A program made the translations under genes and the position numbers. Positions 53,574-62,423 of a stretch of 64,000 nucleotides of DNA are shown piece by piece. Position 1 is the first letter of the stretch, and every line of letters starts with the position of its first letter. The stretch is from Flavobacterium sp. (GTDB taxonomy: Bacteria; Bacteroidota; Bacteroidia; Flavobacteriales; Flavobacteriaceae): the NCBI RefSeq assembly GCF_027482425.1, contig NZ_JAIXWA010000040.1, positions 1 through 64,000 on the forward strand. The letters are read 5' to 3'. Under the pieces are notes generated by a model. That model was not told the DNA's origin. It saw nothing but the letters and a program-made list of their open reading frames with translations, and ran no database searches.

Positions 53574-54581
53574 TTACCATCGAATAATGGCACTTCCCCA
53601 AGTAAAACCACTACCAAAGGCAGCCAAAACGACTAAATCACCTTCTTTGATTTTTCCTTGCTCCCATGCTTCAGTTAACGCAATTGGAATCGAAGCGGCT
53701 GTAGTATTGCCATACTTCATGATATTATTGTAGACTTGATCGTCTTGTAAGCGGAACTTTTGCTGAATGAATTGAGCAATACGCAAATTAGCTTGATGTG
53801 GAATCAACATATTGATGTCGGAAACCTGCAAATGATTGGCTTCCAAACCTTCATTTATGACTTCTGTGAAACGAACCACTGCATTTTTAAACACAAATTG
53901 GCCGTTCATATATGGGAAATACGATTCATCATTGGGATCATTATCGCGAATAATATCAGTAACCCAACGCTGTCCCATCCCGGGTGCAATCAAGGCCAAT
54001 TCTTCAGCGTGTTGTCCTTCGGAATGTAAATGGGTCGAAAGAATTCCTTTTTGCATTTCGGTTTCACGACTGATAATCGCCGCTCCTGCCCCATCGCCAA
54101 AAATGACGGAAACGCCCCGCCCTCGTGTCGTCATGTCTAATCCATGGGAGTGTAATTCAGAACCAATAATCAATATATTCTGATACATACCTGTTTTGAT
54201 GTACTGATCGGCAATGGAAAGTGCATATACAAATCCCGAACATTGGTTGCGAATATCCAATGCTCCCACCGTTTTTAATCCCAAATCACGCTGCACCAAC
54301 ACGCCCGGTCCCGGAAAATAATAATCGGGACTAAGGGTAGCAAAAATGATAAAATCGATATCGTCTTTAGAAATTTGAGCGCGTTCAATTGCTATTTTGG
54401 CCGCCTTAACCCCCATCGAGGTGGTCGTATCTTCGCCACGAATCACATGTCGCCGCTCCTGAATCCCAGTACGTTCTTGAATCCAAGCGTCGTTGGTATC
54501 CATGCGTTGGGACAAATCATCATTAGTGACAACATTATCGGGAACATAAAAGCCTAAGCCTTTTATTTTGGAACGATACAT
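53574..54581 (-). CDS. fabH: Beta-ketoacyl-ACP synthase III
   Basis: 335 residues. Starts fatty-acid synthesis by condensing acyl-CoA with malonyl-ACP. Catalytic Cys114 (NQCSGFVYAL), His in PHQANLRI and Asn in KYGNTTAAS are all present; FGDGAGAA is the family glycine motif. An exact -7 box TAATTTTG precedes it at 54596-54603. Homologues may make branched or aryl products, but the pattern is that of FabH. Confidence 0.93.
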   Translation of the reverse strand: MYRSKIKGLGFYVPDNVVTNDDLSQRMDTNDAWIQERTGIQERRHVIRGEDTTTSMGVKAAKIAIERAQISKDDIDFIIFATLSPDYYFPGPGVLVQRDLGLKTVGALDIRNQCSGFVYALSIADQYIKTGMYQNILIIGSELHSHGLDMTTRGRGVSVIFGDGAGAAIISRETEMQKGILSTHLHSEGQHAEELALIAPGMGQRWVTDIIRDNDPNDESYFPYMNGQFVFKNAVVRFTEVINEGLEANHLQVSDINMLIPHQANLRIAQFIQQKFRLQDDQVYNNIMKYGNTTAASIPIALTEAWEQGKIKEGDLVVLAAFGSGFTWGSAIIRW

Positions 54582-54595
54582 AGACTTCTTTTTTA

Positions 54596-54603
54596 CAAAA
54601 TTA
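54596..54603 (-). promoter_or_regulatory. -7 box of fabH
   Basis: TAATTTTG on the minus strand, exact match, 14 bases before the ATG. Confidence 0.5.
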
Positions 54604-54696
54604 AGTCTACAAATTTAGTGAATTGTTAAAAAACTGACCTGATTACCACCCAAAAAATAGTGCTTTTGACAAAATTTAAGTCCCTAAATCCTTGAC

Positions 54697-55956
54697 CTAT
54701 TTTACAATTTTTACCGATTGACGACCGGTATTGGTATGCAGATTTATATAATACACCCCTGAAGGATACGGGAAATCAAATTGATACGCTTTGGGTCCTT
54801 TGTGCTGAATCTCGTCGATAATCAATGTTTTCAACCATTTCCCTTGGGCATCATACAAACCTAAGTTCAAATGATCGGTCCCCAAATATTCAATAGTGAG
54901 TTGCAATTTATCGCGAATAGGATTGGGAGCAACAGTAACCTGCAAGGGCATACGTCCTTGGTCTACAAAAGTAGTGGCGCTCAAATTGCCCGACAACTTA
55001 TAAATTGTGGTGCCACAAGCAAAGGCTAAGGTCGAATTCACCATGAAAATGCGGTTCAAATTCCCTCCTACGTTGGTATTCACCCAGGTATCGCCTCCAT
55101 CGGTGGTTTCATAAATCCCTGCTGAGTAGCCCCCCATCCAACCGTGATTGGCGTCTAGAAAACCTACCGCTTGAATACCGGTTTCAGGGGCTGTTTTGGT
55201 TGTCCACGTTTGTCCTCCATCACTAGAGGCAATCAATTTTCCAGTCTGAGGACCAAACGATTGCACTGCGCCAAAGATTTGATTGGGATTATTGGGTAAA
55301 ACTTGCAACTTCCAAACATACTCGCCGGGAATCGAACCGTTATACAATACCGACCACGATTGTCCGCCATCGGTGGTTTTTAAGATTAAAGCTCCAGTAG
55401 CATTATTTCCGCAAGCAAAACCCGTTTGCGCATCCAAAAAAAGTACTTCTACCAACGCATTGGCATAGGTTGCCATATCGGAATATTGCCAGGTTTGGCC
55501 GCTATCGGTTGACTTAATCATGTAAGCAGGAGAAAAATAAGCACCGCAGCCATACACCGTTGATCCTATAGCATCAAGGCCGCAAATGGCTTGTGGATTG
55601 GGCGAAATAGAAACTAAATTCCACGTAATACCCCCATCCGTTGTGCGGTAAAACTTACCGTTTAAGGTGCCTAAAAACCCAACATTTTCATCAATGAATT
55701 CGATATTTCGAAAATAATGATCACTTCCTAAAAGAGCATTGTTGGTTTGCAAAACCCAATTTTCACCACCATCGGTTGTTTTATAAACCGCTGCATAATA
55801 CCCATTGGCAGCCCAACCGGTAGTTTCATTTAAAAAAAACACATCATCAAAACGTTGTCCGTTGGTATTCACGGTAATGTTGGGAAGAGGCGCCCACGTT
55901 AACTGTGCGTACATTGGGAAACAAAAGCACAAAAGAAGGAATCGCATTGTTTTCAT
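54697..55956 (-). CDS. Secreted BNR/YCF48-repeat protein with T9SS sorting domain
   Basis: 419 residues (a start at the second Met three codons on is equally possible). Signal peptide 1-18. About six repeats carry YKTTDGGENW or SSDGGQTW, the BNR/YCF48 beta-propeller signature, with FLDANHGWMGG-type blades. The final ~85 residues are a type A T9SS domain (VAPNPIRDKLQLTI, GLYDAQGKWLKTL, SGVYYINL). The function is not readable. An exact -7 box TACATTTG is at 55973-55980. Confidence 0.88.
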   Translation of the reverse strand: MKTMRFLLLCFCFPMYAQLTWAPLPNITVNTNGQRFDDVFFLNETTGWAANGYYAAVYKTTDGGENWVLQTNNALLGSDHYFRNIEFIDENVGFLGTLNGKFYRTTDGGITWNLVSISPNPQAICGLDAIGSTVYGCGAYFSPAYMIKSTDSGQTWQYSDMATYANALVEVLFLDAQTGFACGNNATGALILKTTDGGQSWSVLYNGSIPGEYVWKLQVLPNNPNQIFGAVQSFGPQTGKLIASSDGGQTWTTKTAPETGIQAVGFLDANHGWMGGYSAGIYETTDGGDTWVNTNVGGNLNRIFMVNSTLAFACGTTIYKLSGNLSATTFVDQGRMPLQVTVAPNPIRDKLQLTIEYLGTDHLNLGLYDAQGKWLKTLIIDEIQHKGPKAYQFDFPYPSGVYYINLHTNTGRQSVKIVK

Positions 55957-55972
55957 CGGGTTGGAATTTGAC

Positions 55973-55980
55973 CAAATGTA
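55973..55980 (-). promoter_or_regulatory. -7 box of the BNR-repeat gene
   Basis: TACATTTG on the minus strand, exact match, 16 bases before the ATG. Confidence 0.55.
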
Positions 55981-56030
55981 AAAAAATTAACTTTTTATTA
56001 GTCGTTCGATTCAAATAAAAATAGGAGTTT

Positions 56031-56038
56031 TAACTTCG
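56031..56038 (+). promoter_or_regulatory. Possible -7 box of the S9 peptidase gene
   Basis: TAACTTCG, one base off consensus, 43 bases before the ATG. Confidence 0.3.
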
Positions 56039-56081
56039 TGAAAACATTTCGTTTTAAAAGACGAACAACAATCCAAAAAAA

Positions 56082-58487
56082 ATGAAATTAAAAGCTTTCT
56101 TTTTATTCCTGTTAACGACCTCCACTTGGGCTCAGGAAAATGTTACGTACCAAAAACCACCCGCCGAAATTATGACCTTGGCCGATTACCAACGCGCTCC
56201 TTCGGTTTCAATGGATAGCAAGAAAAACTATATGTTGCTCTCGTATCGCAATACCTACAAATCCCTCGACGACTTGAATCAAGAGGAAATGCGATTGGCA
56301 GGTTTACGTATCAACCCCATCACCAATAGTGCGAGTACGACCAATTATGTGAATAATTTAAAACTGCGTAACGTAAAAGATGCGCAAGAAATGCAAGTCA
56401 AAGGTTTGCCTGAAAACCCGAAGATTGCCTTTATCACATGGTCGCCTGATGAACAAAAAATTGCGTTCACGCATACTACGGCCACTGGCGTTGAATTGTG
56501 GGTAATTGACGTGGTTACCGCTACGGCCAAGCGCCTTACAGAGGCCGTTTTGAATGCTAATTTGGGTTCGCCCTTCCTATGGAAAAACGACAATTCACAG
56601 TTATTGGTATTGCAATTACCCTCCCAACGGGCTGCCTTAGTTGACGAAAAAAAGGACTTACCTACGGGTCCTACGGTTTCGGTGAGTGAGGGCAAAAAGT
56701 CGCAAAACCGAACGTACCAAGACCTTTTAAAAAACAAAACCGACGAAGCCAATTTTGACGCATTGGTGCAATCGGAGTTGTACTGGATTGGATTGGACGC
56801 CAAAAAAACCTTGTTTAAACCGGCTGCCATTTATGCCAGCATGAGCTTTTCCCCTGATGGAAACTATTTGATGCTTACGCAAATTGAGCGTCCTTACTCG
56901 TATATCGTACCCATGAGTCGTTTTCCACAACGCTCTTTGGTGTATCGAATTGATGGCACTTTGGTGCAACAAGTAAACGAAGTCCCTTTGACAGAGATTA
57001 TGCCCAAAGGATTTTCTTCGGTACGCAAAGGAAAACGAAACATGACTTGGCGACCTGATCAAGCGGCAACTTTGTTTTATGTGGAAGCTTTGGATGAGGG
57101 TGATGCGGGAAAAACGGTAACACACCGTGATGCACTATGGGTATGGGAAGCGCCATTTACTGCGGCTCCACGTGAATTTATGCGAACCCAACAACGTTTT
57201 GCAGGAATCACTTGGGGGAATGAAACGGTGGCCTTTGTGTATGATGATTGGTATGATACGCGAAATCAAAAAACGTACTTTATCAATCCTTCGATCAACA
57301 ATACAAATCCCAAAATTGTATGGGATGTAAACTCACAAGACATTTATGCCGATCCGGGTAATTTTGAAACCAAGCGCAATGCATACAATCGAAATGTTTT
57401 GGCTATTGAAAACGACAATTTATACCTTTTAGGCGATGGATTCACCAAAGAAGGACAGTTTCCTTTCGTGGATGAATTTAGCCTTAAAACATTAAAAACC
57501 AAACGATTGTATCAATCTAAGTTGAAAGACAAAAAAGAGGATTTACTTTCGATTGAAGACTTCAAAAAAGGGGAATTGCTTGTCATGATTCAATCCAAAA
57601 ACGAATTCCCGAATTACTTTTTCCGGAATATAAAGTCTGGGAAGTTAACACCTATTACCCAATTTAAGAATCCTTTTGAAAGCATTAAAAATGTGTACAA
57701 AGAAGTGATCAAATACAAACGCAATGATGGAGTAGAACTTTCAGGCACTTTATACTTGCCCGCCAATTATGATCGAGTGGCTAAAAAAGAAAAATTACCG
57801 TTGTTAATTTGGGCGTATCCTGCCGAGTTTAAAGACAAAAATTCAGCTGGGCAAAGCGACAAGAATCCGAACGAATTTACTTTTCCCAACTATGGCTCTT
57901 TTGTGTATTGGGTAACCCGAGGCTATGCGGTGCTTGATGACGCATCGTTCCCGATTATTGGGGAAGGAACTACCGAACCCAACGATACTTTCATTCCCCA
58001 ATTGGTGGCCAATGCCGAAGCAGCGATTAATGCCGTTAACGATTTGGGCTATATCAATCCGAAAAAAGTGGGTGTAGGTGGACACTCGTACGGGGCATTT
58101 ATGACGGCGAATTTACTAACCCATTCCAATTTATTTGCTTGTGGGATTGCGCGAAGTGGGGCGTACAACCGAACACTGACACCATTTGGATTCCAAAGCG
58201 AGCAACGAAATTATTGGGATGTTCCTGGCGTGTACAACACCATGTCGCCATTTATGAATGCAGAAAAAATGAAGACTCCTTTATTATTGGTGCACGGCGA
58301 TGCCGATAACAATCCGGGGACATTTACCTTGCAATCGGAACGGTATTTCCAAGCATTGAAAGGCTTAGGAGCGCCTGCGCGACTGGTTTTACTCCCCAAA
58401 GAATCCCACGGATATGCGGCCAAGGAAAACATTTTACATTTACTTTGGGAACAAGATCAATTCTTGGAAAAGTATCTAAAGAACTAA
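56082..58487 (+). CDS. Prolyl oligopeptidase-family (S9) serine peptidase, secreted
   Basis: 801 residues. Signal peptide 1-17 (ending TWAQ). A beta-propeller-like domain (about 40-550) with ITWSPDEQKIAFTHT-type blades precedes an alpha/beta hydrolase domain. Nucleophile Ser in GGHSYGAFM, Asp in HGDADNNPG and His in ESHGYAAKE complete the triad. Cleaves short peptides, probably in the periplasm. It is of the S9 group related to glutamyl or acylaminoacyl peptidases; exact specificity is unknown. Followed by a terminator. Confidence 0.93.
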   Translation: MKLKAFFLFLLTTSTWAQENVTYQKPPAEIMTLADYQRAPSVSMDSKKNYMLLSYRNTYKSLDDLNQEEMRLAGLRINPITNSASTTNYVNNLKLRNVKDAQEMQVKGLPENPKIAFITWSPDEQKIAFTHTTATGVELWVIDVVTATAKRLTEAVLNANLGSPFLWKNDNSQLLVLQLPSQRAALVDEKKDLPTGPTVSVSEGKKSQNRTYQDLLKNKTDEANFDALVQSELYWIGLDAKKTLFKPAAIYASMSFSPDGNYLMLTQIERPYSYIVPMSRFPQRSLVYRIDGTLVQQVNEVPLTEIMPKGFSSVRKGKRNMTWRPDQAATLFYVEALDEGDAGKTVTHRDALWVWEAPFTAAPREFMRTQQRFAGITWGNETVAFVYDDWYDTRNQKTYFINPSINNTNPKIVWDVNSQDIYADPGNFETKRNAYNRNVLAIENDNLYLLGDGFTKEGQFPFVDEFSLKTLKTKRLYQSKLKDKKEDLLSIEDFKKGELLVMIQSKNEFPNYFFRNIKSGKLTPITQFKNPFESIKNVYKEVIKYKRNDGVELSGTLYLPANYDRVAKKEKLPLLIWAYPAEFKDKNSAGQSDKNPNEFTFPNYGSFVYWVTRGYAVLDDASFPIIGEGTTEPNDTFIPQLVANAEAAINAVNDLGYINPKKVGVGGHSYGAFMTANLLTHSNLFACGIARSGAYNRTLTPFGFQSEQRNYWDVPGVYNTMSPFMNAEKMKTPLLLVHGDADNNPGTFTLQSERYFQALKGLGAPARLVLLPKESHGYAAKENILHLLWEQDQFLEKYLKN

Positions 58488-58508
58488 ATCGCTCCTTATA
58501 AAAAGATG

Positions 58509-58539
58509 AAAGCCCGAAGTTAATCTACCGGGCTTTTTT
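58509..58539 (+). terminator. Terminator after the S9 peptidase gene
   Basis: 8-bp stem AAAGCCCG/CGGGCTTT with a 12-base loop and six T. Confidence 0.85.
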
Positions 58540-58547
58540 ATGTTAAA

Positions 58548-58595
58548 AAATATTTATTTATTGTTTTTCAATAAATATTTATTTTTTTACATTTG
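58548..58595 (+). promoter_or_regulatory. Promoter with operator-like repeats for the DUF2975-XRE pair
   Basis: Direct 12-base repeats AAATATTTATTT at 58548-58559 and 58573-58584, spaced 25 bases start to start, frame an inverted repeat ATTTATTG (58556-58563) / CAATAAAT (58569-58576). The exact -7 box TACATTTG follows at 58588-58595, 17 bases before the ATG. The position suits a repressor blocking the promoter; the XRE protein of the operon is the obvious candidate. Confidence 0.5.
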
Positions 58596-58612
58596 GATTA
58601 AAACTCTAACTC

Positions 58613-59155
58613 ATGGAAATAAAAATTTCAACACAAACGCTTTTACACCTTTTTAAAGGCCTCACATGGATTGTATTTATTGGCTTATGCATTCAAGCGG
58701 GTAGCATTCTTTTTAATGTACTTTATGCGGTAAGTTACCAACCCAAAGCGGCTCAGTATTTTTTTCTTGATCAATTAATCGATGTAGCGCCCGGCGATTT
58801 TGTTGTTTTGATGATTCACATGTTAATCGTTGCAGTACTTAAGGCGCTTTTATTTTACATTGTTTTAAAATTATTTACTGAAAAACGCTTTGATATAGCG
58901 AAACCTTTTAACATTCATTTGCAAAAACTTTTAGCCAATATGGCCTATCTTTCGCTTGGGATTAGTTTTTTTGCTGCTTGGGGAACGCGTTTTTTAAAAC
59001 ATCTAACGGCTATGAAAATTGAACTTCCCGACAATGAAACCCTATTCATGGGGGGCGCCGATGTTTGGCTGTTATTGGGCATTATACTCTTGGTTCTGTC
59101 CCTTGTCGTCAAACGCGGTATTGAAATGCAACAAGAAAACGAACTTACGATATAA
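58613..59155 (+). CDS. DUF2975 membrane protein
   Basis: 180 residues with four hydrophobic segments (about 17-37, 62-85, 105-125, 143-162). DUF2975 proteins are usually paired with a small XRE regulator of the YozG type, as here (2-base gap). The role is unknown. The start follows an exact -7 box. Confidence 0.88.
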   Translation: MEIKISTQTLLHLFKGLTWIVFIGLCIQAGSILFNVLYAVSYQPKAAQYFFLDQLIDVAPGDFVVLMIHMLIVAVLKALLFYIVLKLFTEKRFDIAKPFNIHLQKLLANMAYLSLGISFFAAWGTRFLKHLTAMKIELPDNETLFMGGADVWLLLGIILLVLSLVVKRGIEMQQENELTI

Positions 59156-59157
59156 CG

Positions 59158-59376
59158 ATGGCTATTATTGTAAACTTAGACGTCATGATGGCGAAACGAA
59201 AAATGTCGTTGAACGAGCTCTCCGAGAAAGTAGATTTGACACTTTCCAATCTATCGATATTAAAAACAGGAAAAGCCAAAGCCATTCGTTTTTCAACCTT
59301 GGAGGCCATTTGTAAGGTATTGGACTGTCAACCGGGTGATATTTTGGAATATGCTCCTGAAAAAAAGACAGAATAA
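59158..59376 (+). CDS. XRE-family HTH regulator, YozG-like
   Basis: 72 residues, almost entirely a Cro/cI helix-turn-helix: LDVMMAKRKMSLNELSEKVDLTLSNLSILK, then KAIRFSTLEAICKVLDCQPGDIL. Paired with the DUF2975 gene, so self-regulation through the repeats upstream is inferred. It converges on the ABC ATPase gene, 7 bases apart, with no terminator seen. Confidence 0.93.
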   Translation: MAIIVNLDVMMAKRKMSLNELSEKVDLTLSNLSILKTGKAKAIRFSTLEAICKVLDCQPGDILEYAPEKKTE

Positions 59377-59383
59377 ATTGTGG

Positions 59384-60304
59384 TTATCGGGACGTTAACT
59401 GGATAAAAACATGGGAACCTTCAGCGATGGGTTCAAAATGAATACCATAAACCAATGCCATACCTATTCGCAGCGCCAGTAAATAATGACTTCCTTTAAA
59501 ATAGCTTTGTTCTACATGAGCGAGTATACCCTCTGAGGTAATTTGGACTTGATGCGGAAATACGTGATAAGTTTGACCTCCTACTTCCAAAATCGATACT
59601 TCCTCAAAAAGTGAAGCTACATACGAATCCGAAGTATGGTACAACTCCTTTGGGGTTCCTTGAGCAATGGCGTTTCCTTCTTTCATCACCAATACAGCAT
59701 CGGCATACGACAAAACATCCGTAGTATCGTGCGTAGCAATAAGAGTAGTGATGCCTTGCTTTTTTAGATAATGAAATAATTTCCGGCGCAGACTGTTTTT
59801 ACGGAAATTATCGATATGACTAAAGGGTTCGTCCAATAATAAAACTTCGGGTTCTTTGGCTAAAACACGAGCCAAAGCGACCCGTTGCATTTGCCCACCG
59901 CTTAAATATTTGGCCTTTACATGGGCATATTCGGTCATTTCAACAGTGTCTAAAAGTTCAAATATGCGTTCTTTTTTTTGATCAGGGTAAAAATTGGACA
60001 AATACTTCCCCACATTTTCAGCTACAGTAATATAGGGCATTAAATCAAAATCTTGAGCTAAATATTTCATAAACTCCATCCCGGGAAGCAAATGGTACTT
60101 GGGTCCCAGAATTTCGATTTCATTCCAAAAAATCTGACCTTCATCAAGATCAAACAACCCATAAATCGCTTTTAAAAGGGTACTCTTTCCGCAACCACTT
60201 TCGCCTATAATCGCATGACAACACCCTTGTGGAACTGAAAAATCAATGGTTTTCAGTGTAGGTTCGTTTTGATACGAAAAAGAGACAGATGAAACTTTTA
60301 GCAT
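59384..60304 (-). CDS. ABC transporter ATP-binding protein without adjacent permease
   Basis: 306 residues from MLKVSSVSF; an upstream in-frame start is rejected because the promoter box lies between. Walker A GESGCGKST, Q-loop, signature LSGGQMQRVALARVLA, Walker B LLLDEPFSHID, and H-loop ATHDTTD. The C-terminal ~85 residues form a TOBE-like beta domain as in import ATPases (PotA/FbpC/CysA-like). No permease or binding protein is in the window, so the substrate is unknown. Its box TACCTTTG ends four bases before the ATG. Confidence 0.9.
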   Translation of the reverse strand: MLKVSSVSFSYQNEPTLKTIDFSVPQGCCHAIIGESGCGKSTLLKAIYGLFDLDEGQIFWNEIEILGPKYHLLPGMEFMKYLAQDFDLMPYITVAENVGKYLSNFYPDQKKERIFELLDTVEMTEYAHVKAKYLSGGQMQRVALARVLAKEPEVLLLDEPFSHIDNFRKNSLRRKLFHYLKKQGITTLIATHDTTDVLSYADAVLVMKEGNAIAQGTPKELYHTSDSYVASLFEEVSILEVGGQTYHVFPHQVQITSEGILAHVEQSYFKGSHYLLALRIGMALVYGIHFEPIAEGSHVFIQLTSR

Positions 60305-60308
60305 GGTA

Positions 60309-60316
60309 CAAAGGTA
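60309..60316 (-). promoter_or_regulatory. Near-leaderless -7 box of the ABC ATPase gene
   Basis: TACCTTTG on the minus strand, exact match, ends four bases before the ATG. Confidence 0.65.
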
Positions 60317-60858
60317 CAATAAACGGAAAGTCTTCAATGACATCACGTATCGATTTTAGTCGAAAAATACATGAAAAGGGAGAATCAAAACGATTGTTGT
60401 TAAATTGATTTTCGTAAAGCCATACATTTCGATTTTATGAATTTTACTTTTTATATTTTTTTTACTTAAAATTTTAAAATACATCAAATATTTAATTTAA
60501 AATATTTACACATATTCAACCTAAACAATCTTTTTCCAGTAAAAACATTGATTTCACCTATACATCATTACAACATAACTGCTTTTGGATTATGATGCCC
60601 CCGATTTAAATAAATAGAAAAGCATTGTCACTTTATCTTCAATACTAGTGATGGTTACTAGGAATAGTGGGCGATTAAAAAGGAAAACAAACCTTGTATA
60701 GTTTTTATACACTATAGGAAAACTTTTTGTATGTCTTAGCCTTATAAATTTGAGAATCAACGAAGAGATGTTATGGATTTACAACCCAGTTGGAATTCAA
60801 TCACCATTGATTTGAATGAAATTTCAGGAGCTAACTTATCCAATGTAAACGGTTTAAA

Positions 60859-61035
60859 TTTGAGCAAAACTCAGGAAACCACATCGCTAATGGTACAGTG
60901 AGTCGTACGATAACCTGTTTGGTCAATTTGGCTGTTGGAGGTTATGTCGAAATTTATGCCGAAAATTACCAAGCAGGCGTTTCTATCGATGGTTTTTCGG
61001 GCAAAACTTATTTTGAAATACAACAAGTTAGGTAA
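60859..61035 (+). pseudogene. Broken 3' end of a C1q-like gene
   Basis: The frame encodes GTVSRTITCLVNLAVGG, then YVEIYAENYQAG, GFSGKTYFEIQQV and a TAA stop at 61033-61035. The ending resembles C1q/TNF-like domains of Bacteroidota surface proteins (YVEIYA is the usual last strands). No start or signal peptide in this frame; the frame upstream differs, so it is truncated or frameshifted. Confidence 0.5.
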
Positions 61036-61040
61036 AAACA

Positions 61041-61072
61041 ATAAGAGCAATACAAAAACGTATTGCTCTTAT
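61041..61072 (-). terminator. Terminator after the AarF-type kinase gene
   Basis: 13-bp perfect stem (ATAAGAGCAATAC with its complement), 6-base loop, and TGTTTTT on the minus strand behind it. Confidence 0.82.
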
Positions 61073-61109
61073 CAACCTAACCAATAAATAAACAAACAGT
61101 AACTTGCTC

Positions 61110-62420
61110 CTATCGCAAGTATTTTTCAAAGTGGCGTGTGTCTACGCGCGCTTTGATATCGTGTAACAAGTTGTATAATCCAAAAAAGGTGCGGTTGATG
61201 TATAAAAAATGCTTCGAACCGCGATTTCCATTCATTTTGCGCAACTGGGTGTCTTTGGCAAACTCCTCTCCCATCACTGCAATTCTTCCGAAAAATTCTT
61301 CATCCGAAAAATCGAAATGATTGGCGTGAAAAGGTTGTGTAAAGAGTTGCAATAACTCATGGAAAATCTTTGTAAAATAAACAATCTCTTGTGGGGTATC
61401 ATCCTTTCGCAAAATCTCTAACTCATAGAGTTTTTGATTGAAAATCGTTGGATTATTGATACTTTCCTTATTGGCCAATTCAAAATAGGGAGTATAAAAT
61501 TCCATAGGAACTTTTTTGATACACCCAAAATCAATAGCGACCAAGTTTCCTTGTTTGTCCACTAGAAAATTTCCAGGATGTGGGTCGGCGTGCACTTGCT
61601 TCAAGGCATGCATTTGGAACATGTAAAAGTCCCACAAAACCTGACCAATACGATCGCCCAAAGCACGATCGCTGTTCTGTTTAGCAAATTCCGACAAATG
61701 CAACCCATCGATCCATTCCATGGTCAAAATCTTGGCCGAGGAATATTCGTTATAGTATTTCGGGAAGCGCAAATTTTCAATATGACTACACATTTGTGTC
61801 ATCTCGATACTTTGACGAAGTTCCAAATCGTAGTCGGTCTCTTCCAACAATTTGTCTTCCACTTCCTTAAAATACTTTTCCGAATCTTTACCTTTCAAAT
61901 TAAACATTCGAATGGCAAAGGGTTTGACCAAAGCCAAATCCGAACTTATACTCTCTGCTACGCCCGGGTATTGTATTTTCACAGCTAAATTTTTCCCATC
62001 TTTCGTTGCTTTGTGTACCTGACCGATACTCGCAGCATTAGTGGCGTCGGGAGTGAACGTATCGTATAAGTTCTCTGGATATTGACCGAGATATTTTTTG
62101 AACGTTTTTCTAACTAAAGGTGCCGATAGTGGAGGGACGCTGAATTGCGACAGCGAAAATTTATCCACATACTGCTGGGGCATAATGCTTTTGTCCATAC
62201 TCAACATTTGAGCTACTTTCAAGGCACTGCCTTTTAAATTTTTGAGTCCGTCATAAATATCCTCCGCATTATTCTCATTCAATTTATCACGCGACACACT
62301 GGGATTCACCAATTTTTCACCATAGTAAGCCACATAATTAGTACCTACTTTTAGACCCGTTTTGACCAATTGACCAGCGCGTTCTATTTTGCCAGTCGGA
62401 ATTTTATCTAAGGTCTTCAT
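61110..62420 (-). CDS. AarF/ABC1/UbiB-family atypical kinase
   Basis: 436 residues. The KxGQ motif of the family reads K68-V-A-Q71 (ALKVAQMLS), with Ala in place of Gly. The Ala-rich loop is NAASIGQVHKAT, the catalytic block HADPHPGNFL, and the metal motif IDFGCI. Family members act as ATPases or kinases for quinone or lipid metabolism. Flavobacteria use menaquinone, so the role is not ubiquinone synthesis as such. It follows the TetR gene by 3 bases. Confidence 0.92.
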   Translation of the reverse strand: MKTLDKIPTGKIERAGQLVKTGLKVGTNYVAYYGEKLVNPSVSRDKLNENNAEDIYDGLKNLKGSALKVAQMLSMDKSIMPQQYVDKFSLSQFSVPPLSAPLVRKTFKKYLGQYPENLYDTFTPDATNAASIGQVHKATKDGKNLAVKIQYPGVAESISSDLALVKPFAIRMFNLKGKDSEKYFKEVEDKLLEETDYDLELRQSIEMTQMCSHIENLRFPKYYNEYSSAKILTMEWIDGLHLSEFAKQNSDRALGDRIGQVLWDFYMFQMHALKQVHADPHPGNFLVDKQGNLVAIDFGCIKKVPMEFYTPYFELANKESINNPTIFNQKLYELEILRKDDTPQEIVYFTKIFHELLQLFTQPFHANHFDFSDEEFFGRIAVMGEEFAKDTQLRKMNGNRGSKHFLYINRTFFGLYNLLHDIKARVDTRHFEKYLR

Positions 62421-62423
62421 CGG

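Larger units (their letters stand above)
60347..61109. other. 763-base AT-rich intergenic region with gene remnant
   Basis: No intact gene is seen. The first ~400 bases are very AT-rich without clear structure. A short ATG frame starts at 60772 and stops at TGA near 60900. The frame that continues from 60859 to 61035 reads as a C1q-like C-terminus. A 13-bp hairpin follows at 61041-61072. Confidence 0.6.
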
